A stretch of DNA of 64,000 nt. It comes from Streptomyces sp. LBL (lineage in GTDB: Bacteria > Actinomycetota > Actinomycetes > Streptomycetales > Streptomycetaceae). A program made the position numbers and the translations under genes. The DNA lies in NCBI RefSeq assembly GCF_029893585.1, contig NZ_JARXYX010000010.1, forward strand, positions 124,001 through 188,000, read 5' to 3'. The notes beneath the pieces were generated by a model that worked only from the letters and a program-made list of their open reading frames with translations, did not search any database and was not told the origin of the DNA. Positions within the stretch are counted from its first letter, which is position 1. The number at the start of each line of letters is the position of its first letter. This document shows positions 36,453 to 46,601 of the stretch, piece after piece.

Positions 36453-37181
36453 GTGTCGGTGCGGGTGATCGTCAGGACGCTCAGTGAGCTCTGTATCACC
36501 GCGGGCGCCCTGATCGTGCTGTTCGTCGTCTATGTGCTGTTCTGGACCGGTGTGAAGGCCGACCACGTCATGGACGACCAGATCGACCAGCTCCAGGAGC
36601 AGTGGTCCGAGGGGACTCTGCGGCCCACGCCCGAGCCCGGTGCGACCGGTGCGACCGGTGCCTCCGAAGCTCCGTCGCCGTCGGCGATGCCGGTGCCGCC
36701 TACGCCGTACACGAGCGGGAAGCCCTTCGCGATCATGTACATCCCGCGGCTTGGTTTCACGTGGAACAAGCCGGTGCTGGAGAACACCGCCACCGCGACC
36801 CTGAAAAAGGGCCTCGGCCGCTATGCCAACACCGCGCGCCTCGGGCAGAAGGGCAACTTCGCGGTCGCCGGTCACCGGCGTACGTACGGCGATCCCTTCA
36901 AGGACTTTCCCCGGCTGCGGCGCGGGGACGCGGTGGTGCTGACGGACGGGACGACCTGGTTCACGTATCGGATCGACAAAGGCCCTTACAAAACCGTGCC
37001 CTCGGACATCGAGGTGATCGACCCTGTGCCACGTAAGTCGGGGTATACGCGTCCGGGCCGCTACCTCACACTGACCACGTGTGATCCGGAGTGGGGGCAC
37101 AGCCACCGGCTGATCGTCTGGGCGCACCTGGACTCCACACAGCCTGTGGAGTCCGGGAAACCACCGGCTCTGCGCCGTTAG
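36453..37181 (+). CDS. Class E sortase (first of three)
   Basis: 242 residues. One N-terminal helix (ITAGALIVLFVVYVLFW), a Pro/Ala/Thr-rich stem with GATGATGAS, then the sortase beta-barrel (about 90-230). The catalytic His lies in AVAGHRRTYG, the catalytic Cys in YLTLTTCDPEW and the Arg in HRLIVW. Class E enzymes anchor surface proteins bearing LAXTG-type signals, such as long chaplins. The start is GTG 36453. A parS-like sequence lies within the coding region. Confidence 0.93.
   Translation: MSVRVIVRTLSELCITAGALIVLFVVYVLFWTGVKADHVMDDQIDQLQEQWSEGTLRPTPEPGATGATGASEAPSPSAMPVPPTPYTSGKPFAIMYIPRLGFTWNKPVLENTATATLKKGLGRYANTARLGQKGNFAVAGHRRTYGDPFKDFPRLRRGDAVVLTDGTTWFTYRIDKGPYKTVPSDIEVIDPVPRKSGYTRPGRYLTLTTCDPEWGHSHRLIVWAHLDSTQPVESGKPPALRR
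36754..36767. promoter_or_regulatory. parS: parS-like sequence, one mismatch (GTTTCACGTGGAAC)
   Basis: 13 of 14 matches, inside the first sortase gene (encoding part of LGFTWNK). The mismatch is in the right half-site, so binding may be weaker. Confidence 0.5.
37130..37154. repeat. Inverted repeat at the 3' end of the first sortase gene
   Basis: Perfect 10-bp arms GGACTCCACA / TGTGGAGTCC with loop CAGCC, within the last 17 codons. It could form a hairpin in mRNA and modulate expression of the downstream small gene. Confidence 0.5.
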
Positions 37182-37233
37182 TCTGGTGCGGTACGGCGAG
37201 AGTCTGGTGCCGTGGTGCGACGGAAGGGACGGC

Positions 37234-37395
37234 ATGTACGGCTTTATCTGGCGGCATCTGCCGGGGAACGCATGGGTGAAGGCACTCATCTCGCTCGTGT
37301 TGGTCGCAGCCGTGGTCTATGCCTTGTTCCAGTACGTCTTTCCGTGGGCCGAACCGCTGCTTCCCTTCAACGATGTGACGGTGGACAACCAGTGA
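37234..37395 (+). CDS. Small membrane protein between sortase and pabA
   Basis: 53 residues, starting MYGFIWRHLPGNAWVKALIS, with one helix (ALISLVLVAAVVYALFQYVF) and an acidic end. ATG 37234 has GGAAGGG at the proper distance. The stop overlaps the GTG of pabA by 4 nt, which makes it part of the coupled run. The upstream frame portion (MRYGESLVPW...) is not credible. Conserved in Streptomyces at this place as far as I recall; function unknown. Confidence 0.8.
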   Translation: MYGFIWRHLPGNAWVKALISLVLVAAVVYALFQYVFPWAEPLLPFNDVTVDNQ

Positions 37396-38030
37396 CTGCG
37401 CGGATTCTCGTCGTCGACAACTACGACAGCTTCGTTTTCAACCTGGTCCAGTACCTCTACCAGCTCGGCGCCGAGTGCGAGGTGCTGCGCAACGACGAGG
37501 TGTCGACGGCGCACGCCCAGGACGGCTTCGACGGTGTCCTGCTGTCCCCGGGCCCCGGTACTCCCGAGGAGGCCGGCGTCTGCGTCGAGATGGTGCGCCA
37601 CTGCGCCACGACCGGCGTGCCCGTCTTCGGCGTCTGCCTCGGCATGCAGTCGATGCAGGTGGCGTACGGCGGTGTGGTGGGCCGCGCGCCCGAGCTGCTG
37701 CACGGCAAGACCTCGCTGGTCGAGCACGGGAGCACGGGAGTCTTCACCGGCCTGCCCAGCCCCTTCACGGCCACCCGGTACCACTCGCTGGCGGCCGAGC
37801 CGGCGACCGTCCCGGCCGAGCTGGAGGTCACTGCCCGCACGCACGACGGCATCGTGATGGGTCTGCGCCACCGTGAGCTGCCCGTCGAGGGCGTGCAGTT
37901 CCACCCCGAGTCGGTGCTGACCGAGCACGGCCACCGGATGCTGGCCAACTGGCTGGTGGAGTGCGGCGACCAGGGCGCGGTGGCGAGGTCGGCGGGGCTC
38001 GCCCCGGTGGTGGGCAGGGCCACGGCGTGA
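37392..38030 (+). CDS. pabA: Glutamine amidotransferase subunit, TrpG/PabA family
   Basis: 212 residues, a class I glutamine amidotransferase that hands ammonia to a chorismate-using partner (aminodeoxychorismate synthase or anthranilate synthase). The N-terminus has VDNYDSFVFNLVQYL. The nucleophile is in FGVCLGMQSMQ, the oxyanion motif in LLSPGPGTPEEAG, and the His-Glu pair in VQFHPESVLTEHG. Because no large subunit or tryptophan genes are nearby, the folate role is the usual call. Overlaps both neighbours by 4 nt, an odd insertion in a sortase cluster. Confidence 0.9.
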   Translation: MTARILVVDNYDSFVFNLVQYLYQLGAECEVLRNDEVSTAHAQDGFDGVLLSPGPGTPEEAGVCVEMVRHCATTGVPVFGVCLGMQSMQVAYGGVVGRAPELLHGKTSLVEHGSTGVFTGLPSPFTATRYHSLAAEPATVPAELEVTARTHDGIVMGLRHRELPVEGVQFHPESVLTEHGHRMLANWLVECGDQGAVARSAGLAPVVGRATA

Positions 38031-39211
38031 CCGCGCTGCGCCCCGAGCGCGAGGACTCGTACGGTGGTGCGCCGTACGAGTCGTACGGCTCGGGGCCCTA
38101 CGAGGTCCCCGTCGACGCGGCGGCGTACGAACCACCCCTCGATCAGGCGGCGTACGAGGCGCCCCTCGACTCGGCGGTGTACGCGTCTGCCGGTGACCCG
38201 GCAACGTACGCCTCTGCCGGTGTCGAGTCTGCCGGTGACCCGGCTACGCAGTCGACGTCGTACGCGCCGCGGCCCCTCGACGACGAGACGGTGGCGCTGC
38301 GGATACCCGAGCCGTCGGCGCGGCCGGTCGGCGGCGAGTCGTTGTCCGACTCTGACGCCTCATCCGCCTCCCCTGCCACAGGAACCACCTCGGGCGGGCG
38401 TGCGGCCCGCAGAAAGGCCGCCAAGGGCCGCCACGGGCGTCACGGCGGCACATCGCCGGAGCCGGAGTCGGCGCAGACACCGGAGGGGGGCAGAGCGCTC
38501 TCCCGGGTCGAGGCGCGCAAACAGGAGCGGGCCCGCAAGGCCAGCCCGGCCGTCGTCGCCAGTCGGGCGATCGGTGAGGTGTTCATCACCACCGGTGTGC
38601 TGATGCTGCTCTTCGTCAGTTACCAGCTGTGGTGGACGAACGTCCGGGCGCACGCGCAGGCGGACAAGGAGACGAGCAGCCTCCAGAACGGCTGGGCGAG
38701 CGGGCAGCGCAATCCGGGCACCTTCGCGCCGGGGCAGGGGTTCGCCATCCTGCACATCCCCAAGCTCGACGTGGTCGTGCCGATCGCCGAGGGCGTCAGC
38801 AACAAGAAGGTCCTCGACCGGGGCATGGTCGGCCATTACGCCGAGGGCAAGCTGAAGACGGCGATGCCTGACGCGAAGACCGGCAACTTCGCGCTGGCGG
38901 GTCACCGCAACACGCACGGGGAGCCGTTCCGGTACGTCAACAAGCTCACGGCGGGTGACCCGATCGTCGTGGAGACGCAGGACAAGTACTACGTCTACAA
39001 GATGGCGTCGGTGCTGCCCGTGACGTCTCCGAGCAACACGAGCGTCATCGACCCCGTCCCCAAGGGGTCCAGCTTCACCGGGCCCGGCCGCTACATCACG
39101 CTCACCACGTGCACGCCGGAGTTCACCAGCAAGTACCGGTTGATCGTCTGGGGCAAGATGGTCGAGGAACGGCCGCGCAGCAAGGGCAAGCCGGATGCGC
39201 TCGTCCAGTAA
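38027..39211 (+). CDS. srtE: Class E sortase with long cytoplasmic N-terminus (second of three)
   Basis: 394 residues. The first about 170 are acidic, Tyr/Ala/Pro-rich with repeating (A/Y)-x-(P/A)-(L/S)-D-x-A-Y units, presumably cytoplasmic. Next comes a basic patch (ARRKAAKGRHGRHGG), one helix (VFITTGVLMLLFVSYQLWW) and the sortase domain with His in FALAGHRNTHG, Cys in ITLTTCTPEF and Arg in KYRLIVWGKM. It corresponds in position to one of the two chaplin-anchoring SrtE enzymes of S. coelicolor. GTG 38027 overlaps the pabA stop. Confidence 0.93.
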   Translation: MTALRPEREDSYGGAPYESYGSGPYEVPVDAAAYEPPLDQAAYEAPLDSAVYASAGDPATYASAGVESAGDPATQSTSYAPRPLDDETVALRIPEPSARPVGGESLSDSDASSASPATGTTSGGRAARRKAAKGRHGRHGGTSPEPESAQTPEGGRALSRVEARKQERARKASPAVVASRAIGEVFITTGVLMLLFVSYQLWWTNVRAHAQADKETSSLQNGWASGQRNPGTFAPGQGFAILHIPKLDVVVPIAEGVSNKKVLDRGMVGHYAEGKLKTAMPDAKTGNFALAGHRNTHGEPFRYVNKLTAGDPIVVETQDKYYVYKMASVLPVTSPSNTSVIDPVPKGSSFTGPGRYITLTTCTPEFTSKYRLIVWGKMVEERPRSKGKPDALVQ

Positions 39212-39217
39212 GGGCAG

Positions 39218-39985
39218 ATGAACGTGGCAGCGACCACCGACGATACCGAGCACCAAGAGCACTCCGGCGGGTCCGCGTCCGCGCCTCTCTCGGCACGCCG
39301 CCGCGGCACCGGCCGTATCGCCATGGCGGTCAGCGTTTTCGGCGAACTCCTCATTACTGCGGGCCTGGTGCTGGGCCTGTTCGTCGTCTACTCCCTGTGG
39401 TGGACGAACGTCGTCGCCGACCGCAAGGCGGACCAGCAGGGCGACAAGGTCCGGGACAACTGGGCCGCCCAGAAGGCCCCGGGGCCCGGTGCGCTGGACA
39501 CGGGGGCCGGCATCGGCTTCCTGCACGTGCCCGCGATGAAGAACGGCGAGGTCCTGGTCGAGAAGGGCACCTCGTCGAAGGTCCTCAACGACGGTGTCGC
39601 CGGCTATTACACCGACCCGGCCAAGGCGACGCTGCCCATGGCGGGCAAGAACGGCAACTTCACACTGGCCGCGCACAGGGACGGCCACGGGGCGAAGTTC
39701 CACAACATAGACAAGATGAAGAAGGGCGACCCGGTCGTCTTCGAGACGAAGGACAAGTGGTACGTCTACAAGGTCTACGCGATCCTTCCGGAGACCTCGA
39801 AGTACAACGTCAAGGTCCTCTCGGCGATCCCCAAGGAGTCGGGGAAGAAGAAGGCCGGCAAGTACATCACCCTGACGACCTGCACGCCTGTTTTCACGTC
39901 CCGCTATCGGTATGTGGTGTGGGGCGAGTTGGAGCGGGTGGAGAAGGTGGACAGTGAGCGGACGGTGCCGAAGGAACTGGGGTGA
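39218..39985 (+). CDS. srtE: Class E sortase (third of three)
   Basis: 255 residues. A Ser/Ala/Arg-rich cytoplasmic lead, then a helix (VFGELLITAGLVLGLFVVYSLWW), and the barrel with catalytic His in FTLAAHRDGHG, Cys in ITLTTCTPVF and Arg in RYRYVVWGEL. It starts ATG 39218, 6 bp after the previous gene, and should be cotranscribed. Its closer likeness to the second than to the first sortase suggests local duplication. A terminator follows. Confidence 0.93.
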   Translation: MNVAATTDDTEHQEHSGGSASAPLSARRRGTGRIAMAVSVFGELLITAGLVLGLFVVYSLWWTNVVADRKADQQGDKVRDNWAAQKAPGPGALDTGAGIGFLHVPAMKNGEVLVEKGTSSKVLNDGVAGYYTDPAKATLPMAGKNGNFTLAAHRDGHGAKFHNIDKMKKGDPVVFETKDKWYVYKVYAILPETSKYNVKVLSAIPKESGKKKAGKYITLTTCTPVFTSRYRYVVWGELERVEKVDSERTVPKELG

Positions 39986-40031
39986 GGTGGACTGAGTTTC
40001 TGGGAGTAACTCAGTCATCTAGCATGGCCGA

Positions 40032-40074
40032 GGCCCGAAGCCGCAACTAGCTCTTGCGGCTTCGGGCCGTCTTG
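40032..40074. terminator. Bidirectional terminator between the sortase cluster and the nuclease gene
   Basis: Perfect 15-bp stem GGCCCGAAGCCGCAA / TTGCGGCTTCGGGCC with a 7-nt loop, followed on the plus strand by GTCTTGTT. The genes on both sides converge here. Confidence 0.85.
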
Positions 40075-40083
40075 TTGCTGGGC

Positions 40084-41124
40084 CTATCGCAGCGTCTTGA
40101 GACGCACTCCGGCGCTCCACTGTTCCAACTCGTCGCGGTTCACGGTGACGACACCGCTGAGATCAGCGATTGCCTGAGCTTCGCTGCTGAAGTTGCAGGT
40201 GGCGACGAACAGGGCGACATCCATACGGCCGATGGCGCGTGCGGCGCCGGCGAACTTCTGCATGTCGGCGCTCGGGACGGACCAGCGGCCGCTTCGGTTC
40301 TTGCACTGGACGGCAACGGTTCGTCCGTCGGCGTGGCGTGCGGTGATGTCGATGCCTCGGTCGGTGCGGGCCTGACGCACGACGACGTCCGTGCAACCGT
40401 CCCGGCGCAGCAGGTCAGCGACGTGATGCTCGAACGCCTTCCAGGTCATGGCCTTGATCGAGGCCCGCACGTGGTCCGTCGTTGCTTCTCCTTCCAGGCT
40501 GCTGATCCGCTGGTGGTGCCAGCACAGTTTGCGTTCGACGTTCTCGATGTCTTCGCGCAGCTCGATGAGTTCGCGGCGGTGTTCGCCTGACGTTTCGATC
40601 AGGGCGTTGACCATGGGGACGACTGTCTTGCCGAGGATGTGAGTAATGCGTTGGTCCATTCGGTCGTCGAGGGAGACGACGTCAGTGGGGGCTGGGTTTT
40701 CCACAGGCCGTGTGCGTGCCAGGTACTCCATGTCGAGGAGGTACACACGTACCTGACGTGCGACTTCGCTGTCGCGGAGGAGCATGGCGATGTTGAGGAC
40801 GGCGCGGCGAGGGTAGAGCGTGAGGCTCGACCGAGGCTGTGGATAACTTCCGGGAAAGCGTGACAGGACGTCACGCTTAAATTCTGCGAGGTCAGCGCCC
40901 TGGAGCGTCATCATTCCCTTGCACGACAGTTCCTCGTGGTGCCGTGTTTTGAGCTGACGGATCGCCTCAACAGTGACCCCGAAGTACGCCGCCACCATCG
41001 CCGTCGTCACATGCATCCCGTCCGGCAACAGCGACAGCGCCTTGACCCTGTCGAGTACTTCCGTGCGTTCCAGCACGCTGCCGCGCAGGCTCTTCGATTC
41101 CAGCAGCGCCGATTCGTTGATCAC
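40084..41124 (-). CDS. Mrr-like restriction endonuclease with phage-antirepressor-like N-terminus
   Basis: 346 residues from GTG 41124 (GGAAGGG upstream). The C-terminal about 120 residues form an Mrr_cat PD-(D/E)xK nuclease: FEHHVADLLRRDG, then GIDI and VQCKN (catalytic Asp and Gln-x-Lys). The N-terminal about 130 residues resemble Rha/Bro-type phage antirepressor domains (VAAYFGVTVEAIRQL, then SLTLYPRRAVLNIAMLLRDSEVA). A coiled middle (RRELIELREDIENVERKL) links them. GC is visibly lower than in neighbours, and it sits alone between two terminators, which suggests horizontal acquisition. No methyltransferase is adjacent, so it probably targets modified or foreign DNA; that role is inference. 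Confidence 0.82.
   Translation of the reverse strand: MINESALLESKSLRGSVLERTEVLDRVKALSLLPDGMHVTTAMVAAYFGVTVEAIRQLKTRHHEELSCKGMMTLQGADLAEFKRDVLSRFPGSYPQPRSSLTLYPRRAVLNIAMLLRDSEVARQVRVYLLDMEYLARTRPVENPAPTDVVSLDDRMDQRITHILGKTVVPMVNALIETSGEHRRELIELREDIENVERKLCWHHQRISSLEGEATTDHVRASIKAMTWKAFEHHVADLLRRDGCTDVVVRQARTDRGIDITARHADGRTVAVQCKNRSGRWSVPSADMQKFAGAARAIGRMDVALFVATCNFSSEAQAIADLSGVVTVNRDELEQWSAGVRLKTLR
40697..40846. promoter_or_regulatory. Two DnaA-type boxes inside the nuclease gene
   Basis: TTTTCCACA (40697-40705, one mismatch) and TGTGGATAA (40838-40846, perfect complement of TTATCCACA). They are in coding DNA and may be chance, although the same pairing of a TTTTCCACA with a perfect box recurs at 51.95 and 60.68 kb. 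Confidence 0.4.
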
Positions 41125-41475
41125 GTTCTGCCCTTCCGTTCGTGGCGTGGTGGCCGTGCGGTCAGGGCAGAGCTCAGACGCCCCACCCCACCCGATCAAC
41201 GAGTCGTCACATATGAAGACACGATCGATGTGCGTACATCTATGCGGAGGAGTGGGTGGAGTGTTCCGGCACCGGCGTGGGCTGACGGGTCAGACGCCTG
41301 AGGTGGCTCTCGGATCAGTGCAGCCGGGGAGGGAATTCGCTATGTGGAATACGTCCCGCGCCGGTCGGTAAACCGTTGCGAGACGACCATGGGAAAAGCC
41401 CCGGCACCCTGTGAACAGGTGCTGGGGCTTTTCCCGTGCCAGGGCGGACGTGGCGTCAGTCCTGTGTGCGGGCCG
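41125..41475. other. Intergenic region, nuclease gene promoter and pknB terminator
   Basis: 351 bp. The left part is the promoter side of the nuclease gene; the sequence is lower in GC than the window average. Nothing gene-like is seen apart from the hairpin at 41391-41435. Confidence 0.5.
41391..41435. terminator. Terminator of the pknB operon
   Basis: 18-bp stem GGGAAAAGCCCCGGCACC / GGTGCTGGGGCTTTTCCC (one G-T wobble), loop CTGTGAACA. On the minus strand the stem is followed by ATGG, and the A/T-rich stem ends supply the U-tract in both directions. Confidence 0.85.
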
Positions 41476-43485
<2,010 letters not shown>

Positions 43486-43515
43486 AGCTTCGTACCAGCC
43501 CTCTCGTCGGTCCCG

Positions 43516-43533
43516 CCCGCACGTTCGTGCGGG
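43516..43533. promoter_or_regulatory. Hairpin in the pbpA-pknB gap
   Basis: CCCGCAC-GTTC-GTGCGGG, a 7-bp stem with a tetraloop, 31 bp upstream of pknB. It may be an attenuator or a transcript-stabilising structure; the 168-bp gap may also hold a pknB promoter. Confidence 0.5.
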
Positions 43534-43653
43534 TCGGAGGCTGCCGTCCGGGCCTACCGTACCCGGCTCGTTCTGTGTGACCTGGCCTAGCCCGTCACCC
43601 GATACAGGACCGGTATCGCAACGTGCACCGATGTGAAGGGGACGTGAGCGGGA

Positions 43654-45126
43654 TCACTTCTTACTTTTGATGACCGCCTCCATCACGCTCTTCGCGATGG
43701 GCGCCGCGAAACCGCCGCCGGAGATGTCGTCACGGACGGCCTTGTCGTCCTCGACCACCACAGCCACGGCGACCGGCGTGCTGCCGTCGCCGATCTTGGC
43801 GTACGAGAGGAACCAGGCGTACGGGTTCTTGCTGTTGTTCTCGCCGTGCTGGGCGGTGCCGGTCTTGCCGCCCACGGTGACACCGGAGATCTGCGCGTTC
43901 TTGCCTGTGCCGTCCTTGACGACGGTCTCCATCATCGACTGCAGGATCTGCGCGTTCTTCGCCGACAGCGGCCGGCTCATCTCCTCCGGCTCGGTCTTCT
44001 CGATGGTGTCGACGCTCGGGGCCTGGAGTTCGTCGACCATGTACGGCTTCATCAGCGTGCCGTTGTTGGCCACCGCCGAGGCGACCATGGCCATCTGCAG
44101 CGGGGTCGCGGCGGTGTTGAACTGGCCGATCGAGGACAGTGCGACCTCGGAGGGCGCCATGTCCCCGGAGAAGACCGAGGCGCTCGAGCGGACCGGCGTG
44201 AACTGCTCGGAGGTGAAGCCGAACTTCTTGGCCTCCGCCAGCATCTTGTCGTTGCCGAGGTCGTAGCCGACCTTGCCGAAGACGCTGTTGCAGGAGTACT
44301 GCAGGGCCACTCGCAGGGTGGCGTTCTCGCAGGGGATGTTCCCCTCGTTCTTCAGGGGCAACGTGGTGCCCGGCATGATCCATGGCAGGGGGGATTTCGT
44401 CGGCACGTCCGCGCTGTCGTACAGGCCGTTCTCCAGCGCGGCGGCCGCGGTGAGGACCTTGAAGGTGGAGCCGGGGGGGTAGACCTCGCGCAGCGCCCGG
44501 TTGAGCATCGGGTCGTCCGGGTTGTTCTTCTTGTCCAGCTTCTTCCATGCCTCGGCGTCCGACTCGCCGCCGCCGGCGATCGTGGAGGGGTCGTACGACG
44601 GGTAGGAGGCCAGCGCCAGGATCTTGCCCGTGGACGGTTCGATGGCGGCGACGGCGCCCTTCCCGCGTCCCTTGAGCCCGTCGTACGCGGCCTTCTGCGC
44701 GGCGGCGTTGAGGGTGGTGACGACGTTGCCGCCCTCCTTCTGCTTGCCCGTGACCATGTCGAGGGTGTTGCGGAAGAACAGCCGGTCGTCGTTGCCGGTG
44801 AGGATGCCGTCTTCGAGGTTCTCCAGTTGGGTGGCGCCGTAGGCCTGCGAGACGAAGCCGGTGATGGGCGCCCACATGGCGCCGTTCTTGTACGTGCGCT
44901 TGTACTTGAAGTCGCCCGAGGTGGTCGTCGCGTGCCCGGTGATCGGGGTGCCGCCGACGATGATGTCGCCGCGGGGCGTGGCGTAGCGCTCGATGGCCAC
45001 GCGGCGGTTATCTGGGTCCTCCCGCAGGCTGTCGGCCTTGACGTACTGGATCCAGTTGTCGCGGACGAGCAGTGCCAGGACGAGGAGACCGCAGAAGATG
45101 GCGATGCGGCGCAGGGGCTTGTTCAT
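43654..45126 (-). CDS. pbpA: Class B penicillin-binding protein PbpA
   Basis: 490 residues. One N-terminal helix (IAIFCGLLVLALLV), a dimerisation/pedestal domain beginning ERYATPRGDIIVGG, and a transpeptidase domain with the serine nucleophile in PPGSTFKVLTAA (SxxK), SCN (SxN) in QYSCNSVFG, and KTG in GGKTGTAQ. It crosslinks peptidoglycan with its SEDS partner. Its ATG overlaps the ftsW/rodA stop by 4 nt, the canonical SEDS-bPBP pair. Confidence 0.96.
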   Translation of the reverse strand: MNKPLRRIAIFCGLLVLALLVRDNWIQYVKADSLREDPDNRRVAIERYATPRGDIIVGGTPITGHATTTSGDFKYKRTYKNGAMWAPITGFVSQAYGATQLENLEDGILTGNDDRLFFRNTLDMVTGKQKEGGNVVTTLNAAAQKAAYDGLKGRGKGAVAAIEPSTGKILALASYPSYDPSTIAGGGESDAEAWKKLDKKNNPDDPMLNRALREVYPPGSTFKVLTAAAALENGLYDSADVPTKSPLPWIMPGTTLPLKNEGNIPCENATLRVALQYSCNSVFGKVGYDLGNDKMLAEAKKFGFTSEQFTPVRSSASVFSGDMAPSEVALSSIGQFNTAATPLQMAMVASAVANNGTLMKPYMVDELQAPSVDTIEKTEPEEMSRPLSAKNAQILQSMMETVVKDGTGKNAQISGVTVGGKTGTAQHGENNSKNPYAWFLSYAKIGDGSTPVAVAVVVEDDKAVRDDISGGGFAAPIAKSVMEAVIKSKK

Positions 45127-46574
45127 GACGGGCGGACCACCTGGGTCATCTCGGCGTCGGGGCTGGGAGCGGGTGCGGGCGCCGGGCGCCGGGCGGTGTC
45201 GCTGATGCGCAGGAGGATGCCGATGAGGGCCCAGTTGGCGATCACGGACGATCCGCCGTAGGCCACGAACGGCAGCGTCATACCGGTCAGCGGGATGAGA
45301 CCCATGACACCGCCGGCCACGACGAAGACCTGGAGGGCGAAGGCGCCGGACAGACCGACGGCCAGCAGCTTGCCGAACGGGTCGCGGGCCGCGAGTGCGG
45401 TGCGTACACCGCGTTCGACGATCAGGCCGTAGAGCAGCATGATCGCCATGACGCCCGCCAGGCCCAGCTCCTCGCCGAAGGTGGCGAGGACGAAGTCGGA
45501 GTTGGCGGCGAATCCGATGAGGTCGGAGTTGCCCTGCCCGAGGCCGGTGCCGAGCGTGCCGCCGGAGCCGAAGGCCCACAGGGCCTGCATGGCCTGCTCG
45601 GAGTGGAGGATGCCGTCGTTGGCTCCGGCGCGGCTGAGCTTGTATTCGCCCAGCGGGTTGAGCCAGGCCTGCACACGCGTCTGGATGTGCGGCTCGAAGC
45701 TCGCCACGCCGACGGCGCCGACCGCGGACATCAGCAGACCGAAGACGATCCAGCTGGTCCGCTCGGTGGCGACGTACAGCATGATGACGAACATTCCGAA
45801 GAACAGCAGCGAGGTGCCGAGGTCGGTCTCGAAGACCAGGACGAGGATCGAGATGAACCAGACGACCAGGATCGGGCCGAGGTCACGGCCGCGGGGCAGG
45901 TACAGGCCCATGAAGCGGCGGCTGGCCAGGGCCAGGGCGTCTCTCTTGACCACGAGGTAGCCGGCGAAGAAGATCGCGAGGATGATCTTCGCGAACTCGC
46001 CGGGCTGGAGCGTGCCGAGGCCGGGGATCTTGATCCAGATCTTGGCGCCGTAGACGTTCGCGCCGAGTCCGGGCACGAGCGGCAGAACCAGCAGGAACAG
46101 CGCGCCGGCCATGGAGATGTAGGTGTAGCGCTGCAGGACGCGGTGGTCCTTGAGGAAGATCAGCACGGCCACCAGCAGGGCGACGCCCAGCGCGGAGTAC
46201 AGCAGCTGGCGTGGTGCCGCCTCGACGTAGCTGCTTGACTGCTGAAGTCGCTTCGACTGGTCCAGGCGCCAGATGATGACCAGGCCGATCCCGTTCAGCA
46301 GGGTTGCCAGCGGCAGCATCAGCGGATCGGCGTACGGCGCGAACTTCCGGACGACGAGATGGCCGATGCCTGCGAGCAGGCCGAGTCCGAGGCCGTAGCT
46401 CAGCAGTCCGGGCGGCACCTTGTCGTTGATCGCCAGGCCCACGTTGGCGTACGCGAACACCGGGATGAGGACGGCGAACACCAGCAGCGCGAGCTCGGTG
46501 TTGCGTCTGCTCGGGGTGCCGATCGAGCCGATCGTGGACGTGTGCTGCGTCGACGGGTTGGTTGTACTGCTCAT
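45123..46574 (-). CDS. SEDS peptidoglycan glycosyltransferase, FtsW/RodA family
   Basis: 483 residues and about 10-12 membrane helices. Catalytic-core features are WIKIPGLGTLQPGEFAKI, FETDLGTSLLFFGMF (with the key Asp), the extracellular loop with SEQAM, and PLTGMTLPFVAYGGSS at the end. A SEDS protein polymerises lipid II into glycan strands and works with the adjacent PBP. The name FtsW or RodA cannot be settled from sequence alone; this operon copy is the elongation/sporulation-type paralogue rather than the dcw-cluster FtsW. Confidence 0.95.
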   Translation of the reverse strand: MSSTTNPSTQHTSTIGSIGTPSRRNTELALLVFAVLIPVFAYANVGLAINDKVPPGLLSYGLGLGLLAGIGHLVVRKFAPYADPLMLPLATLLNGIGLVIIWRLDQSKRLQQSSSYVEAAPRQLLYSALGVALLVAVLIFLKDHRVLQRYTYISMAGALFLLVLPLVPGLGANVYGAKIWIKIPGLGTLQPGEFAKIILAIFFAGYLVVKRDALALASRRFMGLYLPRGRDLGPILVVWFISILVLVFETDLGTSLLFFGMFVIMLYVATERTSWIVFGLLMSAVGAVGVASFEPHIQTRVQAWLNPLGEYKLSRAGANDGILHSEQAMQALWAFGSGGTLGTGLGQGNSDLIGFAANSDFVLATFGEELGLAGVMAIMLLYGLIVERGVRTALAARDPFGKLLAVGLSGAFALQVFVVAGGVMGLIPLTGMTLPFVAYGGSSVIANWALIGILLRISDTARRPAPAPAPSPDAEMTQVVRPS

Positions 46575-46601
46575 CGTGTGACGGGGCCTCTCACGGCTTG
46601 C

